The notes under the pieces were generated by a model that worked only from the letters and a program-made list of their open reading frames with translations, did no database searches and was not told the DNA's origin. From the NCBI RefSeq assembly GCF_902859945.1, contig NZ_CADIKL010000013.1, forward strand, positions 1-64,000: 64,000 bases of DNA. Reading direction: 5' to 3'. The stretch's first letter is position 1. Each line of letters opens with the position of its first letter. Made by a program: the position numbers and the translations under genes. This document shows, one piece after another, positions 17,196 to 25,273 of this stretch. The DNA is from Paraburkholderia caffeinitolerans (GTDB lineage Bacteria; Pseudomonadota; Gammaproteobacteria; Burkholderiales; Burkholderiaceae).

Positions 17196-17486
17196 ATGAC
17201 CAACACAACGATCTTGGACGATGTCGAGCGACGCAAGGCAGTGCTCGAAAAACTCAAGGCGGGGCTGATTCAGCGTCTCAATCTTCCGCAGACCGTCGAC
17301 CAAATCGACGACGACACGCCGCTGTTCGGCAGCGGCCTGCGTCTCGACTCGGTCGACGCAACCGAAGTGTTCGTGCTTCTCGACGAATCCTTTGGCATCC
17401 GCGTGTCGGAGGGCGACGAGCCTTCCTATCTGCGAAGCATCAATACGCTGGCGTCGTTCATTCTGGAACGCACCAAAGACGCGTAA
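17196..17486 (+). CDS. Acyl carrier protein (96 aa)
   Basis: Carries the growing acyl chain on phosphopantetheine. The attachment motif is DSVD at residues 51-54 with Ser52, preceded by DDDTPLFGSGLRL and followed by an acidic helix. It has about 18 more residues than a housekeeping AcpP, mostly at the N-terminus. The preference for Val instead of Leu after Ser is shared by specialised ACPs. It is the only carrier protein in the island and sits 11 bases after the dehydratase. Confidence 0.93.
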   Translation: MTNTTILDDVERRKAVLEKLKAGLIQRLNLPQTVDQIDDDTPLFGSGLRLDSVDATEVFVLLDESFGIRVSEGDEPSYLRSINTLASFILERTKDA

Positions 17487-17546
17487 GCCAACGCTGCCTG
17501 AAGAAAGTCCGATCAAAACTCGACACAAAGAGAAGACGAGCAAGCT

Positions 17547-18746
17547 ATGACGAGCCTGAAAGACCTGCATATCAGCCACGGCGCAAAGATGGGCGTGCGC
17601 AATGGTGTTGAAATTCCGCTGAGCTACGGCGACACCGCGCGCGAAATCGCTGCCGCCCGCAAGCATATTCTGCTGACCGATTACTCCCATATGGGCATCG
17701 CGGAAATCGCCGGCGAGGATGCCTACGAAGTGCTCAATACCATCGTTGGCGGCGACGTTTCGGCGTTGCGCGACGAGCAAGGCATGTACACGGTGATGCT
17801 CGACGAGGACGGCAAGATCGTCACCGACGTCTACATCCTGTGCGATGAAGAGCGCTTCATCGTCGTGACGGAATGGCTGACGGGAAATCAACTGCGCGAC
17901 CTGATGCAGGCCGCTGTCGACCGCTGCAAGGACGAATTCAGCGAAATCGACGGGGTGAAATCGCTCGATGGCGAACGTGGCGTGCTGCATTTCGAAGGCC
18001 CCTACGCATGGGAGCTGATGGCCGGGATGTTCGGCATGGACGTGATCGGCTTGCCGTTCCACGAATACATGTATGTCGGCGACGATGAAATTCTGTTCCG
18101 TGCGGGCAAGCACGGCGAGTTCTCGTACAAGATCATCATGCCGACCGATCGACTCGTCGATGTGTGGAAACAGGCCGTGGAAGCCGGCAAGAAGTTCGAT
18201 ATGGTCGTTGGCGGCCTCGACTATCAGCGTCAGGTGCGGATCGAGAATCCGTGCTGGGATCCGGCGGTACTGGCGGAGTTCTCGCGCTGCCCCATTGAGC
18301 TGCAGATGCAGTGGGCGCTGCGTTACACGAAGGACGATTTCGTCGGCAAGGCTGCGCTCGAACAACGTCTTGCACAGGGTGCGACCCGCCGCGCGGTGGG
18401 ATTCGAGCTCCAGGGCGAGCACGCCGCCGCCGCAGTACAAGGCGACGCCATCTATTGCGGCGATCAGAGGATCGGCGAGGTGATGGTGTGCGGCACGGTC
18501 ACGGAAGACGGCCGGCATGTGGGCCGCGCAATGTTGAACCAGGCGCTGGCCTATGCGGATATTGGTCCGCTGCGCGTGGTGACGGCGAAGGGCGATGCCC
18601 AGCTCAGAACTACCGCAATTCCGTTCCTGCGCAACTTCAGCTTCATGGTCAACCCGTCGGAGCACAGCTACGTCGATCCGGCGAAGCCGAAGCATCTGCT
18701 CGAGCAAGTCGAGCGCAAGAAGCAGGCGATGGCAGCGGCCAGCTGA
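17547..18746 (+). CDS. GcvT-family (aminomethyltransferase-like) protein (399 aa)
   Basis: Matches the folate-binding GcvT fold. The N-terminal half contains LTDYSHMGIAEIAGEDAYEV and a MLDEDGKIVTDVYIL strand; the C-terminal barrel domain contains GEVMVCGTVTEDGRHVGRAM. In glycine-cleavage GcvT the equivalent segment normally has a pair of Asp residues (viDDl); here it reads IVTDV, so only Asp94 remains. No gcvH, gcvP or glycine-cleavage partner is nearby. Lying in the middle of an acyl-ACP operon, it may do a tetrahydrofolate-linked one-carbon or demethylation step on the product or precursor; this is inference. A 204-base structured spacer follows. Confidence 0.75.
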   Translation: MTSLKDLHISHGAKMGVRNGVEIPLSYGDTAREIAAARKHILLTDYSHMGIAEIAGEDAYEVLNTIVGGDVSALRDEQGMYTVMLDEDGKIVTDVYILCDEERFIVVTEWLTGNQLRDLMQAAVDRCKDEFSEIDGVKSLDGERGVLHFEGPYAWELMAGMFGMDVIGLPFHEYMYVGDDEILFRAGKHGEFSYKIIMPTDRLVDVWKQAVEAGKKFDMVVGGLDYQRQVRIENPCWDPAVLAEFSRCPIELQMQWALRYTKDDFVGKAALEQRLAQGATRRAVGFELQGEHAAAAVQGDAIYCGDQRIGEVMVCGTVTEDGRHVGRAMLNQALAYADIGPLRVVTAKGDAQLRTTAIPFLRNFSFMVNPSEHSYVDPAKPKHLLEQVERKKQAMAAAS

Positions 18747-18950
18747 GCGCCGAACGACGTAGTTCACGCAAGCATCGGGCAGTCGTGAAGACTGCCAGAT
18801 CGATCCGCCTGCCGGGAGAGAGCAGGCGGATCGATACAAAGCCAAGGTAAGTGGCGATCAGGCGATTTTGCATCGGACTACATATCAATTGATGCCAGGT
18901 CGAGGCACCCAGAAATACTGGGTCCGGGTAGAGATAAGGTGGAAAAATAT
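18747..18950 (+). promoter_or_regulatory. Structured spacer with three perfect hairpins inside the island operon
   Basis: The only long internal gap of the operon. It holds GGCAGTC/GACTGCC (18778-18796), a 14-base perfect arm pair (18799-18812 with 18822-18835), a 10-base palindrome ATCAATTGAT (18884-18893) and ACCCAG/CTGGGT (18907-18923). None is followed by a T tract. It could be a processing or stability element, an attenuator, or the control region of a second promoter for the ketosynthase genes. Confidence 0.6.
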
Positions 18951-21509
18951 ATGCAAACGCAGCGTAAGCGGGTCGTAGTCACGGGGATGGGGCATATGTC
19001 GTCCATCGCCGATAACGTGGACGAATTCAAGGCAGCGCTTTTCAATAAGGTCTGCGGGATTCATCCGAGCGAACACTATCAGCCCTGGTTCGATGGTGCG
19101 AACGCGTCGGAAGTGCTGCGCGATGTCGTCTATGAGGACTTGCCGGCCGATCGCGCGGAATTGCTCGACAAGGCCGCACTTTGGGCCTACAAGGTCGGCC
19201 ACGAGGCGCTGAAGCGTGCGGATGCTTCGTCGGCGGAATTGCGGGCGAAAACGGGCTTGATCATCGGTATATCTTCCGCGGGCACGGAAGCCTATATGCC
19301 TATCCTCGAAGAGAATTACGAAATTTTTTCTCTCAGGAAAATGGTCGTTTCTGGCAGCTTCGCTTCGCCCAGCGCGATTGTTTCGGCGCTGCTCGGCCTG
19401 AAGGGCGGCTTCGAACTGGTGGCCACCGCGTGTACCGCGAGCACCAACGCAATCGGCATGGGGTTCGACCAGATTCAAAACGGCAAGAATCCGGCTGTGC
19501 TCGTCATCGGCACGGAACCGCTTTACCTGCCGACCTTTGCGGGTTTCTACGCACTGCACGCGATGAAGCGCGGCCCTGCGAGCCCGTTCTCGGGCGAACC
19601 GGGCATGTCGATTGGCGAAGGCGCCGGCGCGCTGATGCTCGAGGAGTACGAGCATGCGGTTGCGCGTGGCGCGACCATTTACGCGGAAATCGTTTCGTAC
19701 GCAACGTCTGGGGATGCGTATCACGAGACGGCACCGGACCCGCGTGCGGAAGGCGCGGTCCAGGTGATGCGTTCGGCGCTGAACAATGCCGGCCTCGAGC
19801 CGCATGACATTCAGTACATCAACGCCCACGGAACCGGAACGGATGCCAACGACCGCTCCGAGACGCTGGCGATGAAGAAGGTGTTCCCCACTATCGCGAA
19901 TATTCCGGTGAGCTCGACGAAGGCTTACGTGGGGCACAACATCGGGTCGGCCGGCATCATCGAATTGATCGCCTGCTACCTGACGCTGCCGGAAAAGAAG
20001 ATTCTGCCGACGCTGAATTTCACCGTGCCGCGTCCCACGTGCGACCTGAACTACGTGCCCAACGAGTTTCAGTCGGCGGACGTTGGCGTGTTCATGAAGA
20101 ACAACTATGCGTTTGGCGGCAACAACTGCTGCGTTATTTCCAGCACTCGCTCGGGTATCGTGCCGACAACGTCGTATGAGCCGAAGCGGGTCGGCATTAC
20201 GGGTATGGGCGCAGTTGCATCGGCGGGGCATGACATCGAGGAAATCTTCGAAGTCGTCTGGAGCGGCAAGTCGTCTGGACGGAAGGTCAGGCTTACCGGC
20301 GAAGTCGAGGAAAGCCATTCGTTCGCGGGCCTCGTGGATCACCCGTCCGTGCGAAACGAAGTGAAGAGGCACCTGCTGAGTATTTTCAGCCCGGAAGTGG
20401 TCGAAACGCTCGGCGAGCGGGAGATCTGGGTGCACTCAGTCGACGACCTCGATCCGCGCAAGTATCTGCGCCGCTTCGACGAACGCAAGGCCAACCCCAT
20501 TTGTACTTTCGCGTTGCTGGCCTTGACTCAGGCGCTCAAAGGCGCGAACCGGAAGATCCGTCGCGACGGTCACGACCTGGGGCTGGTGCTGGGCATGGCG
20601 AAAGGCCCGCGCACGACCGTCGAGACGTATATGCGCAGCATGATTCCGGAGCCCACCAAGGTCCGCACGTCGGAGTTTCCTGGCGCGCTGATGAATGCGA
20701 TTGCCACGTTCTGTTCGATCACGGAAGGCATCAAGGGCTACAACACGACGCTGGCTACGGGCAACAACGCGGCATTCGGCGCGTTGGGTTACGGCTATGA
20801 GCTGATTCGTCAAAGCTTGCAGCCGCAGGTGATTGTGGGCGGTGCCGACGAGAGGCCCACGCAGTTCTGGTCCTATCTGCAAGCGATCAACGATGGCCTG
20901 CAACTGGCCGACCGTCCTGAAGCGTACGAAGTCTACGGCGAGAACGGCAAGGGCTACCTGATGGGCGAAGGCGCGGGCATGCTCTTCCTGGAGGATGTCG
21001 ATTACGCCAAGGCGCGCGGCGTGCCGGTGCTTGCGGAGGTTCTCGGCTACGGCAGGGCGTGCGACGCAAGCTATTTCGACCGCGATGCAGTGGAGCCGCG
21101 ATGTGCGTCGATCACGACGTCGATTCAGCAGGCGCTCGACGAGGCTGGAATCGGCTGCGACGAGATCGACCTGGTTTGCGGCAACAGCGACGGGACGGCG
21201 TTGCACAACGCGGCCGAACTGGGCGCGATTCGCACGATCCTGGGCGAGCGCGTGGCGCAGATGCCGGTGGTCAACTACAACGGCTACTTCGGCAATGTCG
21301 AGTCGTGCAGCGGGATGCTGAACATGATCGTCGTTCTGGAGATCATGCGCCGCGGCGAAATTCCGCCGATTCCCTATACGAAGACGTTCATCGCCAACGA
21401 CATCCAGTTCGTCACCTCCCTCCAGCGCAAGCAGGTACGCACGGCGCTCGTCCTGGGCGCGACGGAAGGCGGCAATCACTACGCGTACGTGCTCCGGGCA
21501 GGTGCCTGA
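18951..21509 (+). CDS. Fused ketosynthase / chain-length-factor-like protein (about 852 aa)
   Basis: Two complete ketosynthase folds in one chain. The first (about residues 1-405) has the full catalytic set: Cys in VATACTASTN near 161, His in NAHGTGTD near 293, and His in KAYVGHNIGSAG near 329. The second (about 412-852, starting KRVGITGMGAVASAG) has lost all three: the nucleophile region reads TLATGNNAAFG, the first His motif reads CGNSDGT, and the second reads NGYFGNVESCSG. This active plus inactive arrangement is like a KS alpha/KS beta pair of type II polyketide systems, but fused. I chose ATG 18951 over GTG 18939 because GGTGG lies about 8 bases before it. The stop overlaps the next start (TGATG). 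Confidence 0.88.
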   Translation: MQTQRKRVVVTGMGHMSSIADNVDEFKAALFNKVCGIHPSEHYQPWFDGANASEVLRDVVYEDLPADRAELLDKAALWAYKVGHEALKRADASSAELRAKTGLIIGISSAGTEAYMPILEENYEIFSLRKMVVSGSFASPSAIVSALLGLKGGFELVATACTASTNAIGMGFDQIQNGKNPAVLVIGTEPLYLPTFAGFYALHAMKRGPASPFSGEPGMSIGEGAGALMLEEYEHAVARGATIYAEIVSYATSGDAYHETAPDPRAEGAVQVMRSALNNAGLEPHDIQYINAHGTGTDANDRSETLAMKKVFPTIANIPVSSTKAYVGHNIGSAGIIELIACYLTLPEKKILPTLNFTVPRPTCDLNYVPNEFQSADVGVFMKNNYAFGGNNCCVISSTRSGIVPTTSYEPKRVGITGMGAVASAGHDIEEIFEVVWSGKSSGRKVRLTGEVEESHSFAGLVDHPSVRNEVKRHLLSIFSPEVVETLGEREIWVHSVDDLDPRKYLRRFDERKANPICTFALLALTQALKGANRKIRRDGHDLGLVLGMAKGPRTTVETYMRSMIPEPTKVRTSEFPGALMNAIATFCSITEGIKGYNTTLATGNNAAFGALGYGYELIRQSLQPQVIVGGADERPTQFWSYLQAINDGLQLADRPEAYEVYGENGKGYLMGEGAGMLFLEDVDYAKARGVPVLAEVLGYGRACDASYFDRDAVEPRCASITTSIQQALDEAGIGCDEIDLVCGNSDGTALHNAAELGAIRTILGERVAQMPVVNYNGYFGNVESCSGMLNMIVVLEIMRRGEIPPIPYTKTFIANDIQFVTSLQRKQVRTALVLGATEGGNHYAYVLRAGA

Positions 21510-22783
21510 TGACTGTCAACGTCCCGGTAGTGCTGGGCGGCGCCGGACTCCAATGTGCTTATGCGGGCAGTCCCGCCGAACTCGTTCGGCGGCTGACCGC
21601 CCGCGAGAGCGTGGCTGCCCAGCCGTGGTTCTCGAGCGATCGCGAAGCCACGGACCTGCGTCTTCCCGGGAATCCGCATCACGCGAGATTCTTCGTCGGG
21701 GAAGCGGCGCGGATGCCCATGATGGAGCGAGTTCAGCAAGTGCTGGAGCGAGTCATCGCTCAAGCACTGCAAAACTCGAATCTCGATGAAGCCAGCCTTG
21801 CAGACCCGGATTTGCGGGTCTATCTGGCCGGCCACGGCATGCGTCCCGATTACGGCGATTTCGCGGGTTACGAGAACCGGAACGACGAGGAAGATCGGCT
21901 GTATTTCCCGGAGAAACTCAAGGGACTGAATATCTCCAGTTACGCTCAGGACGAACTCGCTCATCGGCTTACGGCCCGGTATCGGCTGGCTTCACCGCCG
22001 ATTCCGATCTATACGGCCAGTTGCTCCGCCATGTCCTCGCTTTACCTCGCCTGGCAGGCGATACGTTCGGGCTTCACGCGCAGGGCGCTGGTTGCCGGTT
22101 GGATGCAATACACGCTGCAGGACATTGTGTTCATGGGCGGGCAGGGCGTGTTGAGCGTCGGAAATTCACAGCCGTTCTCGGCGCAGAGCGGCGGCATGTT
22201 GCCTGCGGATGGCGCGTGCGCGCTCCTGCTCGAAGCCGGCGACGAAACGCCCAGCGTTACGACGTCGCCCGGAATACACATCGCCAGTTGCGTGTCGTAT
22301 CAAAGCAGCGGAGAAGCGGGCGGCGCAATGACTGCGGATTTTCGCGCGATTGCCACCACGATGGAGCGGGCTCTCGAAGCAGCGGGACTCAAGCCCGAGG
22401 ACATCGCATGCGTTGTTCCGCATGCCAATGGCGCGCCGGCGAGCGACAAGTCCGAAGCCATGGCGATGCTGAAGATATGGGGCAAAAACGGCGTGCCTGT
22501 CGTGACGTACAAGGCGCAGACCGGCTACATGTCGGTCTGTAGCGGGCTGCTCGATCTGTTTGTGATTTCCGATGCGCTCGCGAAGCAGGAGGTGGTTTCT
22601 GCTCAAACGCACCTGCCTTTCGACGACACGTTGCAGGTCGATGTCCATGCCAATCGTGACGTGCTGCCGCTCGCTGGCGGCCCGATTTTGAAGACCACAC
22701 TCGGTCTCGACGGCTCCGTTATTGCGTGTGTCTTGACGCAGGGGCCACTGTCCGGAGGTTTGCATGAACTGCGTGGTTCCTGA
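21509..22783 (+). CDS. Additional ketosynthase-like protein with altered active site (424 aa)
   Basis: Member of the beta-ketoacyl synthase fold. The nucleophile Cys172 (YTASCSAMSS) and a first His (VPHANGAPASDKSE, His305) are present, but the second His motif KxxxGH reads KAQTGY, with Tyr340 replacing His. A His to Tyr change there should impair decarboxylative condensation, so the protein may act in priming, acyl transfer or as a partner subunit. The start is ATG 21509, overlapping the stop of the fused ketosynthase by one base. An in-frame open stretch continues upstream inside that gene but has no support as coding. Confidence 0.8.
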   Translation: MTVNVPVVLGGAGLQCAYAGSPAELVRRLTARESVAAQPWFSSDREATDLRLPGNPHHARFFVGEAARMPMMERVQQVLERVIAQALQNSNLDEASLADPDLRVYLAGHGMRPDYGDFAGYENRNDEEDRLYFPEKLKGLNISSYAQDELAHRLTARYRLASPPIPIYTASCSAMSSLYLAWQAIRSGFTRRALVAGWMQYTLQDIVFMGGQGVLSVGNSQPFSAQSGGMLPADGACALLLEAGDETPSVTTSPGIHIASCVSYQSSGEAGGAMTADFRAIATTMERALEAAGLKPEDIACVVPHANGAPASDKSEAMAMLKIWGKNGVPVVTYKAQTGYMSVCSGLLDLFVISDALAKQEVVSAQTHLPFDDTLQVDVHANRDVLPLAGGPILKTTLGLDGSVIACVLTQGPLSGGLHELRGS

Positions 22784-23831
22784 TAACGCGATCGGCGTGT
22801 TCGGGATAAGCATGGTGGAAAGCGGACATTCGTTCGTTCCCTTCGAGCCGAGCTGGTTCAACGCCAATGAAGCGCGTTTTTTCAAACAGGCGCAGCGGCG
22901 CCAGGCGCAGCAGGAATGGCTTTTCAGTCGATTCGGCTTGCCGGACACGGAGGTGGACAGCGAACAGATGCGCCGGGCCGCGTATCGCGAGGCGCTCAAT
23001 GCTGTTGCAAAGGTGTGCCGAAATGCTTTCGACCAGGTGGGCAGGAAGCTGGAAACACAGATTCGCAAGCAACGGTCCGGATTCGTTTATTTCGACGCGT
23101 GGGGCGAGACGGCCACGTTCGAAGGCGCGAACAGCTGGCGGGACGTCATCAGTCTTGATCTGCTTCCGAAGCCGATCCTTCGGGACTATGGGTTCCGGGA
23201 CTTCTCGTGCAAGGTGCGCGGGGAGCGCAATGGCTTCATGCACGCGATTCGTCTGGCGTCCGATCTGCTGAATTCCCATGAGATGGATACGGTCGTGGTA
23301 GCGGGTCTGTTTCGAAGCTTGCCCCTCATGGTGCTGTCTTCGGCGGCGGAGCGCGTGGCGTTGCATGGCGGAGCGCGCGCGAAGCTGGGCACGCCCTGCC
23401 CGAGTGTCGAGCGCGCCGGCTGTGTCGTGCTGCGCCGGCTTCCTGCGCAGGTCACGTCGATCGCCATCACGTCGTATAGCCAGTTGCCGGAGAGCCAGCA
23501 GCTTGCGCGCGAGCATCTCGCCAGCGAGTGGCAGACGCGCTGCAACGAGCGCACCGCATACGTCATGGCCGGCCTGCATCCGAGTGCCGCCATGCGTGAA
23601 CTGGAGCGCGAGGCCTATGCGGCATCGGCTATTGGCAAGCGCTATCTCTCGGTTTGCGACGTCTATGGAGACAGCGGATGCATGAATCCCATGCTCGCGC
23701 TTTCCCATTTGACCAGTGCATCGGAGTGGCGAGCGCGTAGTCATGCGTTGATCAGCGCGGACGACGGGCGAGGCGGTGTCTGGGCGCTGGAATGCTGGAA
23801 CGGCCTGCATGAAGCACAGGAGGTTGAGTGA
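22764..23831 (+). CDS. Divergent ketosynthase/thiolase-fold-like protein (355 aa)
   Basis: Weakly similar to the thiolase fold: GFMHAIRLASDLLNSHEMDT followed by VVVAG resembles the nucleophile helix and following strand of ketosynthases, and GDSGCMNPMLALSHL resembles the region of the second His. No Cys sits at the nucleophile position and no HGTGT-like motif is seen, so it is probably non-catalytic. It overlaps the previous gene by 20 bases with a GGAGG site before its ATG, so it is translationally coupled and likely part of a complex with the upstream ketosynthases. Could also be an unrelated fold. Confidence 0.6.
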   Translation: MNCVVPDNAIGVFGISMVESGHSFVPFEPSWFNANEARFFKQAQRRQAQQEWLFSRFGLPDTEVDSEQMRRAAYREALNAVAKVCRNAFDQVGRKLETQIRKQRSGFVYFDAWGETATFEGANSWRDVISLDLLPKPILRDYGFRDFSCKVRGERNGFMHAIRLASDLLNSHEMDTVVVAGLFRSLPLMVLSSAAERVALHGGARAKLGTPCPSVERAGCVVLRRLPAQVTSIAITSYSQLPESQQLAREHLASEWQTRCNERTAYVMAGLHPSAAMRELEREAYAASAIGKRYLSVCDVYGDSGCMNPMLALSHLTSASEWRARSHALISADDGRGGVWALECWNGLHEAQEVE

Positions 23832-23895
23832 GGAATGCTGAATATTTTTCGCAAGATGCATTGTGCGGCCGGCGGGCACGATGGGAGGAGCGGTC

Positions 23896-24603
23896 ATGAC
23901 GATTGACGTTCAACCCTTGCCGATCGTCCATATGCAGGGCGCTGGAAAGCGTTACGGAACTGGTGCCGGGGCGGTGCACGCCCTGAAGGGCATCGATCTC
24001 GCGATACGGCCGGGCGAATTCGTCGCGCTGTGCGGGCCGTCGGGCAGCGGCAAGAGCACGCTGCTGAATTTGATGGCTGGCATCGACGCGCCTACCGAAG
24101 GGCGCGCACTGCTCCTCAACCACGATTTCGGAAGTCTGAGCGACGTCGCGGCTGCTGCGCTGCGCGCGAAGACGATCGGCTTCGTGTTTCAGTTTTTTAA
24201 CCTGCTGCCGGTCCTCAGCATATTCGACAACGTGTACTACCCGTTGATGCTCAACGGGCACAGCCGGGCCGAAGCGCGCGACGAAGTGATGTCGATGCTC
24301 GAGCGCGTGGGTCTGATCGCGCATTACAAACGCCGACCGGGCGAGCTTTCCGGTGGGCAGCAGCAGCGTGCCGCCATTGCGCGTGCGCTCGTGAAGCGTC
24401 CCGCGCTGGTCGTGGCCGACGAGCCGACGGGGAATCTGGATACGCATACAGGCGAGGAGATCGTCGATTTGCTGCTCGACATGAACAAAGAGTTGCAGAC
24501 GACGTTTGTGATTTCCACCCACTCGCTGCAATTGAAGGACCGGGCGCGACGCGTCATTGAGATCGAGGATGGGAGGCTCAAGCGGGATGGGCAGCAAAAT
24601 TAA
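23896..24603 (+). CDS. ABC transporter ATP-binding protein, LolD/MacB type (235 aa)
   Basis: ATPase that drives an FtsX-type permease. Walker A GPSGSGKST is at residues 47-55, the signature LSGGQQQR at 151-158, Walker B with catalytic Glu LVVADEPTGNLD at 171-182, and the switch His at 209. The LDTHTGEEI and GFVFQFFNLLPVLS features are typical of the LolD/MacB subfamily. I chose ATG 23896, with GGAGGA 6 bases upstream, over a GTG 33 bases earlier. The partner permease lies one gene downstream. Likely moves a lipid or lipoprotein-like product from the inner membrane. Confidence 0.92.
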   Translation: MTIDVQPLPIVHMQGAGKRYGTGAGAVHALKGIDLAIRPGEFVALCGPSGSGKSTLLNLMAGIDAPTEGRALLLNHDFGSLSDVAAAALRAKTIGFVFQFFNLLPVLSIFDNVYYPLMLNGHSRAEARDEVMSMLERVGLIAHYKRRPGELSGGQQQRAAIARALVKRPALVVADEPTGNLDTHTGEEIVDLLLDMNKELQTTFVISTHSLQLKDRARRVIEIEDGRLKRDGQQN

Positions 24604-25273
24604 GGCGCTATTGCGCGGCGCTATCGTCGCGACGCTCTTCGCGAGCGCGCAGGCTATGGCGGATACCCCGGCGAGCGATGCGGCGCAAAGCGCGGCGATG
24701 CTGTCCGCCCTGAGCAAGCAGAGCGCAGGCGACGCCCGTGCGCAGGCGATTCTCGCGATTGCGCAGCGCGTGTCGGGCTCCGACCTCGATCGCGCAGTGT
24801 CGGCACTCAGGACGACGCTCACGCGCAATCCAGCGGACCTCGACGCGAAGATGTACTACGGATACGGCCAGTTGCGCCTGGCGCTGCAGTATCTCGACAA
24901 AAAGAATTTCTTGCAGGCGGCAGAGCGCGCGAAGCAGGGATTTTTCTATGTCGACGAAGCGGCGGAGAGTGCGCCGGACAACTGGAGGCTGCGCTATCTG
25001 CGCACGCGAGTGGACGCTTTCTCGCCGCCTTCGAATGGACGCTGCGTGGTTGCGCTCAAGGATATCGGGTACCTCGATGCGGATGCGGCAGTGCCGCGCG
25101 ATCTGATGCCGATGATCGGGCTCATGCGGGAGCGCGCTCAGGACGCGTGCCGCAAGAGCTGGTCGCTGGCGGGCGGCAGTCCTGAACGGGCCGCTTCGGC
25201 TCCGCCGCCGCCGCCGCTTGCGCCGGCCGAGATTGCCAGCGTGCTGGAACCCGTCGTGAAGGAGCTGCGATGA
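24587..25273 (+). CDS. Exported helical-repeat (TPR-like) protein (228 aa)
   Basis: I do not recognise a named family. Residues 1-26 form a signal peptide (KIKALLRG, a hydrophobic core, and a cut after AQAMA). The mature part is helical with TPR-like pairs around 80-145 (MYYGYGQLRLALQYLDKKNF and the next helix). A Pro-rich patch lies near 205-215. The start ATG 24587 overlaps the ATPase gene by 17 bases, and the stop overlaps the permease start (ATGA), so it is tightly bound to the transporter and may be a periplasmic accessory subunit. Confidence 0.75.
   Translation: MGSKIKALLRGAIVATLFASAQAMADTPASDAAQSAAMLSALSKQSAGDARAQAILAIAQRVSGSDLDRAVSALRTTLTRNPADLDAKMYYGYGQLRLALQYLDKKNFLQAAERAKQGFFYVDEAAESAPDNWRLRYLRTRVDAFSPPSNGRCVVALKDIGYLDADAAVPRDLMPMIGLMRERAQDACRKSWSLAGGSPERAASAPPPPPLAPAEIASVLEPVVKELR

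Noticed and set aside
18799..18835. Reading the 14-bp hairpin as a terminator that splits the island into two operons
   Set aside because: No T tract follows the stem, so intrinsic termination is unlikely; I report it as a structured element instead.
21059..21508. Upstream extension of the 424-aa ketosynthase-like gene into the fused ketosynthase gene
   Set aside because: The extension is a shadow of the fused ketosynthase in another frame (Arg- and Gly-rich); the ATG at 21509 fits the family start and overlaps the previous stop as expected for coupling.
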